DNA of 14,234 nt. Source: Clostridia bacterium (GTDB taxonomy: Bacteria; Bacillota; Clostridia; Christensenellales; CAG-138). Of the stretch, positions 7,499-14,200 are shown in pieces; position 1 is the stretch's first letter, and every line of letters starts with the position of its first letter. The notes under the pieces are model-generated. The model searched no databases. It had not been told where the DNA came from and saw only the letters and a list, made by a program, of their open reading frames with translations. The stretch spans positions 1-14,234 of the forward strand of contig JAUMVL010000024.1 of assembly GCA_030530185.1 (NCBI GenBank), given 5' to 3'. Both the position numbers and the translations under genes were made by a program.

Positions 7499-8200
7499 TC
7501 ACGTTGTCGGAATCAGCCACAGCAGCGGATCGACGCGGTAGAAGAATCCGCCGAGCACGGACTCATACAGGTATTTTTCCAACGGCGCAACGACCGTGAG
7601 CACGACCGGCGTCAGCAAGAAAACGATGTAAAGCAGCAGCACGCCGTGCAAAAAGCCGATTCCGCACGAGAACGCCGCATCGTACCGGCTCATGACGGGC
7701 AAGCCTTCCATCGAAAAATCCACCACGCGCAGGATCCATCCGAGCACAAGCCGAATCACGATAAACAGCACAAGCAGCGATACAATATTGATGACTACAT
7801 CGACGATCGTCTGGTTGAAATAATCGCCGAGCGTAACGATTCCCTTTTTCGCGTAAGCGGCATGACGGATGTTCTTGCGTACCGCGTCGCCCATTGGAAT
7901 CGGCATATTTGCGTTGTCAATCAGCTGATCGAGCTCCTGCTCCGACAGATTCGATGCAAGCTCGTGCACCCGCTCGACACTCGTCGCGCTGACGTACTCA
8001 TAGCCTTCGAAATAGTACAGCATGCCCTTATACAGCGTATCGGAGCCCTTGATGATCCCCGCCACCGACGGGATCAGCAGCAGCGCAAGGAAGAACGAAA
8101 CGAGCGTTACGCCGAAGTTGATCGCGGCGTAAATCGTGCCGCGGTAGTACCCCGCAAGCACGCACAGCCCGAGGAGAATCAGAATCGCCAGATCGACCAT
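7499..8200 (-). CDS. CvpA-family membrane protein
   Basis: This is a 233-residue integral membrane protein of the CvpA (colicin V production) type. Such proteins are widespread and affect envelope and division phenotypes, with no settled biochemical role. Four hydrophobic segments are visible at about 2-18, 24-45, 132-157 and 183-205. The family-typical opening has an acidic residue early (MVDLAIL) and GYYRG after the first helix. The soluble stretch between helices 2 and 3 (about 50-130) is longer than in short CvpA proteins and contains an amphipathic, acidic region. AAGGAGG precedes the ATG at 8200, only 18 bases after the DUF5711-like gene stops. The next gene, trxB, begins 45 bases downstream. 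Confidence 0.8.
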   Translation of the reverse strand: MVDLAILILLGLCVLAGYYRGTIYAAINFGVTLVSFFLALLLIPSVAGIIKGSDTLYKGMLYYFEGYEYVSATSVERVHELASNLSEQELDQLIDNANMPIPMGDAVRKNIRHAAYAKKGIVTLGDYFNQTIVDVVINIVSLLVLFIVIRLVLGWILRVVDFSMEGLPVMSRYDAAFSCGIGFLHGVLLLYIVFLLTPVVLTVVAPLEKYLYESVLGGFFYRVDPLLWLIPTT

Positions 8201-8218
8201 GGGAAGCCCTCCTTTCGT

Positions 8219-9424
8219 TTACTCAACGGTCGTGCGGTATACCGCCGTGTCCGTCATCAGCAGGAATGCACCCTCATACGGAATCGCGCCGGTCGGCGTG
8301 TCCTCAAATTCGAGCGAAAGCGCCTGTTTTCCCGCATAGGAATACTGTTCGAACGTCTCGGTTGTGACAACGTTGACGTAGTTGTTCTGCAAGAATGCCG
8401 CGACGATCGGCGCCGACATAAACTGCTGCAGCACCGTCGCCCATGCCTCGTCCGACTGTGATACCGTCAGCAGCCGGTAGATGTGCGTCTGTTCACCCGC
8501 CTGGGTGATCGGCATCAGGATAAAATACGCGCTCGCGCCGTCCGCCGCTTCAACGCAGTCCACGACACGGCTGCCGTAGATGCTGACGCGCGCCCGTTCG
8601 GATGAAAAACCGTCCTCGGTGCGATCGTAGCGCAGAATGTCCTGTGTCCCCACAAGGTAGAGGCAGTTGCCGGTCAGAATCGCGTTCTCGATCGTCTGAT
8701 TGTACAGCGATGCGGAGTAGAAAATCATCGCGCCGTTGCTGTCGCAGTTATAGACTCGGACGATGGATTCTTCGGAAAACTGGTTGACGTCAAGCGTGGA
8801 TACCCACAGATATTCGACCGTGTTCGACGCCTGCAAAAAGCCGAACGCGACAACCTCGCCGCCCGTGATCGCGACCGTCGCGGTGACCTCCGGCGTCTCG
8901 GTCAACGCATTCATGATCGAAATACGCATGTCGCCGTACTGGTTCCGATACAGCAGCGCCGCATGTCGCCTGCCTGCGCGCGCGGACAAAATCTCGGCTC
9001 CGTCGTTCATAACAAACTCGTTCTGCACGCCGTTCGGGCCGACGATCTGACCGGAGCTGCCCACAAAGACGACCGTCGCCGCCGAGGACATATCGTATCC
9101 GTCCGCCGTGACACGCACCTCCGCAAGCGAAACGCGGTTCGTTTTGCTGGGATCGATCGACACGTAATACTGCGGCGTCTCGTAAAACAGCATCCCATCG
9201 TTGACGCGATAGCTCTGTCCGGGATCGATGTCGGTACGCTCGTATCGTAAAGCGACTTCACGATTTCCGTACACCATATAGACCAGGACAAAAATGCCTG
9301 CCGCAAGGATACCGAGCGCAACACCGATAAACGTAAGGCGCGAAACGGTCGTTTGACCGATCTGCACCGTTACGCTGGCGCTCTTACGGATATAGGCTTT
9401 GAGTTTTTCCCAAAAATCTCTCAA
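8219..9424 (-). CDS. Membrane-anchored DUF5711-like protein, function unknown
   Basis: The 401-residue protein has a basic cytoplasmic end, one transmembrane segment at about 31-52 (TFIGVALGILAAGIFVLVYM) and a large extracytoplasmic region rich in short beta strands (patterns such as GDMRISIMNA, VEYLWVSTLD, LYLVGTQDILRYD), consistent with a beta-propeller-like fold. I link it to DUF5711 from this layout and its place beside CvpA, not from a search. The start is a TTG at 9424 with AAAGGAC about 8 bases before it. The next in-frame Met lies inside the membrane helix, so it would lose the anchor. It sits between a lipid kinase and CvpA, which suggests an envelope role, but no enzyme motif is visible. 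Confidence 0.7.
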   Translation of the reverse strand: MRDFWEKLKAYIRKSASVTVQIGQTTVSRLTFIGVALGILAAGIFVLVYMVYGNREVALRYERTDIDPGQSYRVNDGMLFYETPQYYVSIDPSKTNRVSLAEVRVTADGYDMSSAATVVFVGSSGQIVGPNGVQNEFVMNDGAEILSARAGRRHAALLYRNQYGDMRISIMNALTETPEVTATVAITGGEVVAFGFLQASNTVEYLWVSTLDVNQFSEESIVRVYNCDSNGAMIFYSASLYNQTIENAILTGNCLYLVGTQDILRYDRTEDGFSSERARVSIYGSRVVDCVEAADGASAYFILMPITQAGEQTHIYRLLTVSQSDEAWATVLQQFMSAPIVAAFLQNNYVNVVTTETFEQYSYAGKQALSLEFEDTPTGAIPYEGAFLLMTDTAVYRTTVE

Positions 9425-9469
9425 GTTTGTTTGTCCTTTTCCGGTCCTCCCGCCAAGGGGATGCTCCGT

Positions 9470-10360
9470 TCAGCCGACGCGCGGTACGCGCACCTTCAGC
9501 GCATGTTCCATGATTCGGAACGTAACGGGCGTGCCGTACATACGCTCCCCGTCGACCTCCATTCGCGATACGGGCGAACATTCAAACGTGCAGCTCTTTT
9601 CCTTGCGGTACGTCACATAGCGCTTCGAGCCGAGATGTTTGCCCTTCATAAACTTCGGCAGCACCGACAGCACGCCGTACAGATCGACATCGTGGATGAT
9701 GCAGATATCGAGCAGGCCATCCGACGGATCGGCATTCGGCGTGACCTCCATGCCTCCGCCGAAAAAGCGTCCGTTGCCCGCCGCGATCAGCAGCACATTC
9801 TTTTCCATTGTGCCGTCCTCGAATGTAATCGTCGAGCGGCGCAGCTTCATGTCGAACAGCGCTTTCAAAAGAGCGCGCAGATATGCCATGCTGCCGTTCT
9901 TGTACTTGGGCTTGTATGCTTCGGCATAGTCGAGCACGTCCACGTCAAACCCGATGCCCGCAACGTTGAAAAACATCTGATCATTCGCCACGCCAACGTC
10001 GATTGCGCGATCCTCGCCGTGCAGCAAAACATCGACGGCCGCCTCCGGGTCGGTAGGGATATGCAGCGTTTTGGCAAAGTCATTTCCGGTGCCGCACGGA
10101 ATCAGGCCGAACGTGACCTCCGTGTTTGCAAGTGCCAGTGCGGTTTCGCGCATCGTTCCGTCTCCACCGACCGACACAATCGTATGAAACCCTTCCGAAA
10201 CGGCTTTTTTCGCAAGCTCGGTCGCGTGGCCGGGATATTCGGTCGTATAAACCGCGGCTTCAACGCCGGCTTTTTGCAGCAGCGCAGCCACTACCTGTCC
10301 GGAGGTTTTTGCCTCTCCGCTCTTGGCCGTCGGATTGCAGATCAGACAAATTCGTTCCAT
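9470..10360 (-). CDS. Diacylglycerol/lipid kinase (DgkB/YegS family)
   Basis: Members phosphorylate diacylglycerol or related lipids with ATP; DgkB of Bacillus recycles diacylglycerol released during lipoteichoic acid synthesis. The 296 residues show the family start ICLICNPTAKSGEA, GGDGT (65-69), which binds the nucleotide, and GTGNDFAK (90-97), followed by the conserved internal beta-sandwich with NVAGIGFDVDV and later AAGNGRFFGGGM. There is no membrane segment, so it should act from the cytosol at the membrane surface. The start at 10360 has a purine-rich GGGGAAG a few bases upstream, weaker than its neighbours. It is the first gene of the minus-strand operon. Diacylglycerol as substrate is an inference from the family; YegS-like members differ in lipid preference. 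Confidence 0.9.
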   Translation of the reverse strand: MERICLICNPTAKSGEAKTSGQVVAALLQKAGVEAAVYTTEYPGHATELAKKAVSEGFHTIVSVGGDGTMRETALALANTEVTFGLIPCGTGNDFAKTLHIPTDPEAAVDVLLHGEDRAIDVGVANDQMFFNVAGIGFDVDVLDYAEAYKPKYKNGSMAYLRALLKALFDMKLRRSTITFEDGTMEKNVLLIAAGNGRFFGGGMEVTPNADPSDGLLDICIIHDVDLYGVLSVLPKFMKGKHLGSKRYVTYRKEKSCTFECSPVSRMEVDGERMYGTPVTFRIMEHALKVRVPRVG

Positions 10361-10373
10361 AGCTTCCCCACCG

Positions 10374-10420
10374 TATAGTCATACTTACTATATACTACCA
10401 TAGAAACAAAGGTCGGTCAA
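10374..10420 (-). promoter_or_regulatory. Promoter of the lipid kinase operon with overlapping palindrome
   Basis: On the minus strand TTGACC (10420-10415) and TAGTAT (10397-10392) are separated by 17 bases, with TGG directly before the -10 (extended -10). An inverted repeat, TATAGT-7 bases-ACTATA (10374-10392), overlaps the downstream edge of the -10 and the likely start site. That is where a repressor would be expected to bind, although AT-rich palindromes arise easily by chance. Confidence 0.55.
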
Positions 10421-10428
10421 GTTTTTCG

Positions 10429-10465
10429 CGCGGGCAGAACTGCCGCGACAAGGGGTCTTTTTGTC
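10429..10465. other. GC-rich hairpin plus overlapping second hairpin in the divergent intergenic region
   Basis: CGC(G)GGCA and TGCCGCG (10429-10447) form a 7-pair stem with one bulged G and a GAAC loop. A second stem, GACAA and TTGTC (10447-10465), shares base 10447, so the two compete. Both lie outside the predicted transcripts of tig and the lipid kinase, between their -35 elements. Neither strand shows a proper T-tract directly after the GC stem, so a terminator is not supported. Confidence 0.4.
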
Positions 10466-10536
10466 CCGCCGTACCGATATTTTCGCATCAAATTGAAAAA
10501 TAATTGCAACATTCGTTTGAAATAAAGGAAAAGTTC

Positions 10537-10565
10537 TTGCAAACAAAAAAATGATATGTTAGACT
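10537..10565 (+). promoter_or_regulatory. Promoter of tig-clpP-clpX
   Basis: TTGCAA (10537-10542), a 17-base spacer and TAGACT (10560-10565), with TGT before the -10 (extended -10), predict a start near 10572 and a leader of about 47 bases. An AT-rich tract with A-runs in the spacer would favour opening. A short palindrome, ATACT-5-AGTAT (10572-10586), sits at the start site. No CIRCE element and no complete CtsR heptad repeat were found, so heat-shock control is not evident. Confidence 0.5.
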
Positions 10566-10618
10566 AATTCGATACTGGCGTAGTATGCAACGTGATGCAA
10601 TAAATAAGGAGAAGTAAA

Positions 10619-11920
10619 ATGGCACAGTTTGAGATGTTGGAAGGCAAAAAGGCAAAGCTGACGATCGAAGTCGCAGCGGACGTTTTTGAAAAAGCGGTTC
10701 AAGAGGCGTATCATAAGACTGCGAGCCGTTACAATGTTCCGGGGTTCCGCAAGGGCAAAGCACCCCGTCGAATCATTGAAGCAGCTTACGGCGAAGGCGT
10801 GTTCTACGAGGATGCGTTCGACGCGGTTTGGGGCGACGCGTACGATGCGGCGGTCGAGGAGCACAAGCTCATTCCCGTCGATCGTCCCGCATTGGATATC
10901 AACAAGATCGGCAAGGACGGCGTCGAGTTCATCGCGATCGTCCAGCTGCAGCCCGATGTGACGCTTGGTGAATACAAGGGGCTGCCGGTTCCGAAGTCGA
11001 ACACGGAAGTCACCGACGAGGAAGTCGATAAGGCGCTTGCCGATGAGCAGGAGAAGCAGGCTCGTTTTACGGACGTCGATCGTCCTGCCGAAAACGGCGA
11101 CCGGCTGCTGCTCGACTACAGCGGCAGCGTAGACGGCGAGAAGTTCGAAGGCGGCACGGCCGAGGATCAGACGCTCGTGCTCGGTTCGAACATGTTCATT
11201 CCGGGATTTGAAGAACAGCTGATCGGAATCAAAGCCGGCGAGCAGAAGGACATCACCGTAACGTTCCCCGCCGAGTACCATGCGGAAAACCTTGCCGGCA
11301 AGGAAGCGGTGTTTGCCTGCAATGTGAAGGCGGTTCAGGTCAAGGAACTGCCTGAAATCGACGATGATTTCATCGCGGATATTTCCGAATTTGACACCGT
11401 CGCCGAATGGAAAGCCGACAAAAAGGAAAAAATGATCGCAGAGAAGCAGCGTGCGGCATCCGTCGCCCGCGAGAACGCAGCCTTAAAGGGTGCCTGCGAC
11501 AATGCGACCGTCGAGATTCCCGCCGTTATGATCGACCGTCAGGTGGACTACATGGTGCAGGATCTGGAATACCGGCTCTCCGGCAGCGGCCTCGATATGA
11601 ACACCTATTGCCAGTACCTGGGCACGACGGTGGACGAAATGCGCAAAAACTTCCGTGAAGAAGCCGAAGCGCGCGTAAAAATGCAGTTGGTCGTCGATGC
11701 CGTCATCAAGGCCGAGGGCCTGTCCGCTTCCGACGAGGATCTCGAAGCGGAGATTGAAAAGTACGCCGAGGACAACGGCATGGTTGCAGAGGACTTCAAG
11801 GCGCGTCTGAACGACAGCGACCGCGACTACCTCCGCGAGCGTGCGACCGTGGACAAGGCGGTCAAGCTGATTTCCGATTCCGCGGTGGAAACCGAAGAAT
11901 CCGCATCGGAGGAGGCATAA
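10619..11920 (+). CDS. tig: Trigger factor (ribosome-associated chaperone, PPIase)
   Basis: Trigger factor binds near the ribosome exit tunnel and protects nascent chains. The 433 residues are of normal length. The ribosome-docking signature GFRKGKAP lies at 42-49. The FKBP-type prolyl isomerase domain covers about 150-240 (NGDRLLLDYSGSVDGEKF, MFIPGFEEQLIG, then the strand VKAVQVKELPEIDDDF that leads out). The alpha-helical C-terminal chaperone domain is charged and ends in VETEESASEEA. AAGGAG sits 7 bases before the ATG. It heads the operon with clpP 50 bases downstream, the standard Firmicute and proteobacterial order, coupling folding and proteolysis. Confidence 0.97.
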   Translation: MAQFEMLEGKKAKLTIEVAADVFEKAVQEAYHKTASRYNVPGFRKGKAPRRIIEAAYGEGVFYEDAFDAVWGDAYDAAVEEHKLIPVDRPALDINKIGKDGVEFIAIVQLQPDVTLGEYKGLPVPKSNTEVTDEEVDKALADEQEKQARFTDVDRPAENGDRLLLDYSGSVDGEKFEGGTAEDQTLVLGSNMFIPGFEEQLIGIKAGEQKDITVTFPAEYHAENLAGKEAVFACNVKAVQVKELPEIDDDFIADISEFDTVAEWKADKKEKMIAEKQRAASVARENAALKGACDNATVEIPAVMIDRQVDYMVQDLEYRLSGSGLDMNTYCQYLGTTVDEMRKNFREEAEARVKMQLVVDAVIKAEGLSASDEDLEAEIEKYAEDNGMVAEDFKARLNDSDRDYLRERATVDKAVKLISDSAVETEESASEEA

Positions 11921-11923
11921 CCG

Positions 11924-11943
11924 CATACGCTTTACCGCGTATG
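11924..11943 (+). other. Stem-loop in the tig-clpP intergenic region
   Basis: CATACGC-TTTACC-GCGTATG is a perfect 7-bp stem with a 6-base loop starting four bases after the tig stop. Only CTTTCT follows, with no real T-tract, so it is at best a partial terminator. It may protect the tig 3' end or mark an RNA processing site that adjusts tig relative to clpP-clpX. Confidence 0.45.
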
Positions 11944-11970
11944 ACTTTCTGAAAAAGGAGGGTATCCGTT

Positions 11971-12555
11971 ATGAACCTGATACCTATGGTGGTCGAACAA
12001 TCCGGCCACGGCGAGCGGTCGTATGACATCTATTCCCGCTTGCTGAAGGATCGCATCATCTTCCTGGGCGGCCCGATCGACGACGATGTGGCAAACCTCG
12101 TCATCGCACAGCTGTTGTTTTTGGAAGCGGAGGATCCCGATAAGGATATTTTCCTGTACATCAACAGCCCCGGCGGCTCCGTCTCCGCGGGTCTGGCGAT
12201 CTATGACACGATGCAGTATCTGAAGTGCGAGTGTCAAACCATCTGCGTCGGTCTTGCGGCAAGCATGGGGGCCTTCCTGCTGGCTGCGGGCGCCAAAGGC
12301 AAGCGCCGCGCGCTTTCCAATGCAGAGATCATGATTCACCAGCCGAGCGGCGGTGCGCAGGGTCAGGCGACCGAGATCCGCATTCATGCGGAGCAGATCT
12401 TAAAGATCCGGGATCGTCTCAACAAGATCCTGTCCGATCGGACGGGACAGCCGCTTTCCGTGATCGAAGCCGACACCGAGCGGGACAACTTCATGGATGC
12501 GGAACAGGCGTTATCGTATGGGCTGATCGACGAGATCATTGCCCCGAGGAGATGA
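11971..12555 (+). CDS. clpP: ATP-dependent Clp protease, proteolytic subunit
   Basis: ClpP forms the tetradecameric serine peptidase chamber fed by ClpX, ClpC or ClpA. The 194 residues match the family. The start MNLIPMVVEQSGHGERSYDI is typical of the processed N-terminus. The catalytic triad is Ser98 (GLAASMGA), His123 (MIHQPSGG) and Asp172 (ERDNFM). INSPGGSV (64-71) builds the oxyanion region. AAGGAGG precedes the ATG at 11971. The stop is 4 bases before the clpX start. All catalytic residues are present, so the subunit should be active. Confidence 0.98.
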   Translation: MNLIPMVVEQSGHGERSYDIYSRLLKDRIIFLGGPIDDDVANLVIAQLLFLEAEDPDKDIFLYINSPGGSVSAGLAIYDTMQYLKCECQTICVGLAASMGAFLLAAGAKGKRRALSNAEIMIHQPSGGAQGQATEIRIHAEQILKIRDRLNKILSDRTGQPLSVIEADTERDNFMDAEQALSYGLIDEIIAPRR

Positions 12556-12559
12556 GCGT

Positions 12560-13879
12560 ATGGCAACGAGAGACAGAGACAATTTCGATAAGGTGCGCTG
12601 CAGCTTCTGCGGCAAGCAGCGCAATCAGGTCCGCAAGCTGATTGCGGGCCCGAATGCGTATATCTGCAACGAGTGTGTCGAGTTGTGCCGCGAGATCGTG
12701 CAGGAGGATATGCGCTATGAGCAGCCTGCCGAGCCGCAGGCCGACGCCGTTGCGGTGACGGACATCCCGAAGCCCGCCGAGATCGTCGCCGCCCTCGACG
12801 AATATGTCATCGGGCAGGCAGCGGCCAAGCGTGCGCTTTCCGTCGCGGTCTACAACCACTATAAGCGCGTCCGGCTCCAGAAAAAGGACGACGATGTGGA
12901 ACTGCAAAAGAGCAACATCATCATGCTCGGACCGACAGGCTGCGGCAAAACGATGCTCGCGCAGACGCTTGCCAAGATCCTCGACGTGCCGTTTGCCGTT
13001 GCGGATGCGACCGCGCTGACCGAAGCCGGCTATGTCGGCGACGACGTGGAGAACATTCTCTTAAAGCTGATCCAAGCCGCGGATTACAACATCCAGCGTG
13101 CCGAAAAGGGCATCGTCTACATTGACGAGATCGATAAGATCGCGCGCAAGGGCGAAAATGTTTCGATCACGCGCGACGTGTCCGGCGAAGGCGTGCAGCA
13201 GGCGCTGCTGAAGATTCTCGAAGGCACCGTGGCGAACGTTCCTCCACAGGGCGGCCGCAAGCATCCGCAGCAGGAATGCCTGCAGATCGACACGACGAAC
13301 ATCCTGTTCATCGTCGGCGGCGCATTCACAGGCATCGACAAGATCATCGAGAAGCGTACCGGCAATAAGATGATGGGCTTCGGCGCGGAGATCAAGAAAT
13401 ATGAAGAGAAGGACATCGGCACGATCCTGAAAGGCATCCTGCCCGAAGACCTCTTAAAGTTCGGCCTGATCCCCGAGTTCGTCGGCCGTGTCCCGGTCAT
13501 CGTAACACTCGAAAACCTCGACGAGGCTGCGCTGATCAAGATCCTCACCGAGCCGAAAAACGCTCTGACGCGGCAGTATCAGCGGTTGTTTGAGATGGAC
13601 GGTGTCAACCTTGTGGTAACCGAGGACGCGCTGCGCGAAGTCGCCAAAAAGGCGATCGAGCGCAAGACCGGCGCACGCGGACTTCGTGCGATCATGGAGG
13701 ATGTGATGCTCGACATCATGTATGACATCCCGTCCCTGACCGACGTCACCACCTGTGAAATCACCGGCGATACGATTCGCAAGGTCGCCCCGCCGCGTCT
13801 GATTCGTGAAAGTGACAGCGAGCCCAAGTCCCTTCCGCAGCCGCGCAAACGCAAGACGCCCGCAAAGAAAGCGGAATAA
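12560..13879 (+). CDS. clpX: ATP-dependent Clp protease ATP-binding subunit ClpX
   Basis: ClpX is the hexameric AAA+ unfoldase that delivers tagged proteins to ClpP. The ATG at 12560 is chosen over an upstream TTG because GAGGAG lies 8 bases before it and MATRDRDNF is a normal start; the length is 439 residues. The N-terminal zinc-binding domain has Cys14, 17, 36 and 39. The AAA+ module has Walker A GPTGCGKT (124-131), pore loop GYVG (157-160), Walker B YIDEID (187-192), an RKH-type loop (233-235), the ClpP-docking loop MGF (272-274; commonly IGF), arginine finger R310 (FVGR) and sensor II GARGLR (371-376). The C-terminal tail is strongly basic (PRKRKTPAKK). No lon gene follows, as it often does in Firmicutes; an inverted-repeat-rich noncoding region does. 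Confidence 0.98.
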   Translation: MATRDRDNFDKVRCSFCGKQRNQVRKLIAGPNAYICNECVELCREIVQEDMRYEQPAEPQADAVAVTDIPKPAEIVAALDEYVIGQAAAKRALSVAVYNHYKRVRLQKKDDDVELQKSNIIMLGPTGCGKTMLAQTLAKILDVPFAVADATALTEAGYVGDDVENILLKLIQAADYNIQRAEKGIVYIDEIDKIARKGENVSITRDVSGEGVQQALLKILEGTVANVPPQGGRKHPQQECLQIDTTNILFIVGGAFTGIDKIIEKRTGNKMMGFGAEIKKYEEKDIGTILKGILPEDLLKFGLIPEFVGRVPVIVTLENLDEAALIKILTEPKNALTRQYQRLFEMDGVNLVVTEDALREVAKKAIERKTGARGLRAIMEDVMLDIMYDIPSLTDVTTCEITGDTIRKVAPPRLIRESDSEPKSLPQPRKRKTPAKKAE

Positions 13880-13938
13880 CCAAATACGCAAAAAGACTTC
13901 CTGCAAGGGCGACCCTCGTAAGAAAGTTTTATGGTTTC

Positions 13939-13975
13939 CAGGAATGGCATGGTCTTCGGATCATGCCATTTCCTG
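13939..13975 (+). other. Long hairpin capped by a cUUCGg tetraloop
   Basis: The arms CAGGAA-TGGCATG-GTC and GAT-CATGCCA-T-TTCCTG form 16 pairs with one bulged T (13969) and one G-U pair, closed by C-TTCG-G at 13954-13959. This is the extra-stable RNA tetraloop only when read on the plus strand, which argues for a plus-strand transcript (clpX 3' end or a separate RNA). No T-tract follows, so it is not a classical terminator. Confidence 0.6.
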
Positions 13976-14004
13976 TTCCATCAGTTCACTCAGGGGAACC
14001 CTAT

Positions 14005-14050
14005 ACCTGTATGATTTGGTACTTGGCAAGCAGGGCCTGCACATACAGGT
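14005..14050 (+). other. Stem-loop, 9-bp perfect outer stem
   Basis: ACCTGTATG (14005-14013) pairs perfectly with CATACAGGT (14042-14050). Inside, GCAG-GGC-CTGC (14030-14040) can form a small second hairpin. It lies between the tetraloop hairpin and the larger nested stem. Confidence 0.5.
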
Positions 14051-14055
14051 TTTGC

Positions 14056-14129
14056 AAATTGGCGAACGTGTCCGGATGGATGGCTCACTACTTTGCGAGC
14101 AGTGTCCGAATCCGGACCTGCGCCAATTT
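14056..14129 (+). other. Nested long stem (9 bp plus 8 bp plus apical pairs)
   Basis: AAATTGGCG (14056-14064) pairs with CGCCAATTT (14121-14129). After a 5-by-3 internal loop GTCCGGAT (14070-14077) pairs with ATCCGGAC (14110-14117). Further in, GGA/TCC and either CACT/AGTG or GCTC/GAGC can pair. Two perfect arm pairs in register within 74 bases are unlikely by chance and indicate a selected or transposon-derived fold. Confidence 0.6.
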
Positions 14130-14142
14130 CTGCACCGGCTCG

Positions 14143-14200
14143 TTGGGAACACATCCCAAACCCAGGCATCACATTTCGTGTGAGCTTCGCGTTTTTACGC
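14143..14200 (+). other. Three small hairpins with a late T-run, weak terminator candidate
   Basis: TTGGGA-ACACA-TCCCAA (14143-14159), GC-a-TCACA-TTTCG-TGTGA-GC (14166-14185) and GCGT-TTTT-ACGC (14189-14200) follow one another. A run of five T (14192-14196) begins 6 bases after the second stem, so a plus-strand transcript could end here, but the spacing is poor for an intrinsic terminator. Confidence 0.35.

Noticed and set aside
10405..10422. Possible CtsR operator (GGTCGGTCAAG) near tig-clpP
   Set aside because: The CtsR site is a tandem GGTCAAA heptad; only one imperfect half is present, and it is the -35 of the opposite-strand promoter.
13992..14040. Resemblance to a TPP riboswitch (CACTCAGGGG, then ACCCTATACCTG, TTGGTA, GCAGGG)
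   Set aside because: The essential CTGAGA element is missing and the pairing runs differently (ACCTGTATG pairs with CATACAGGT).
13961..14172. Two minus-strand frames of about 60 codons
   Set aside because: Low-complexity Arg/Cys/Ser composition with no ribosome binding site and no recognisable motif.
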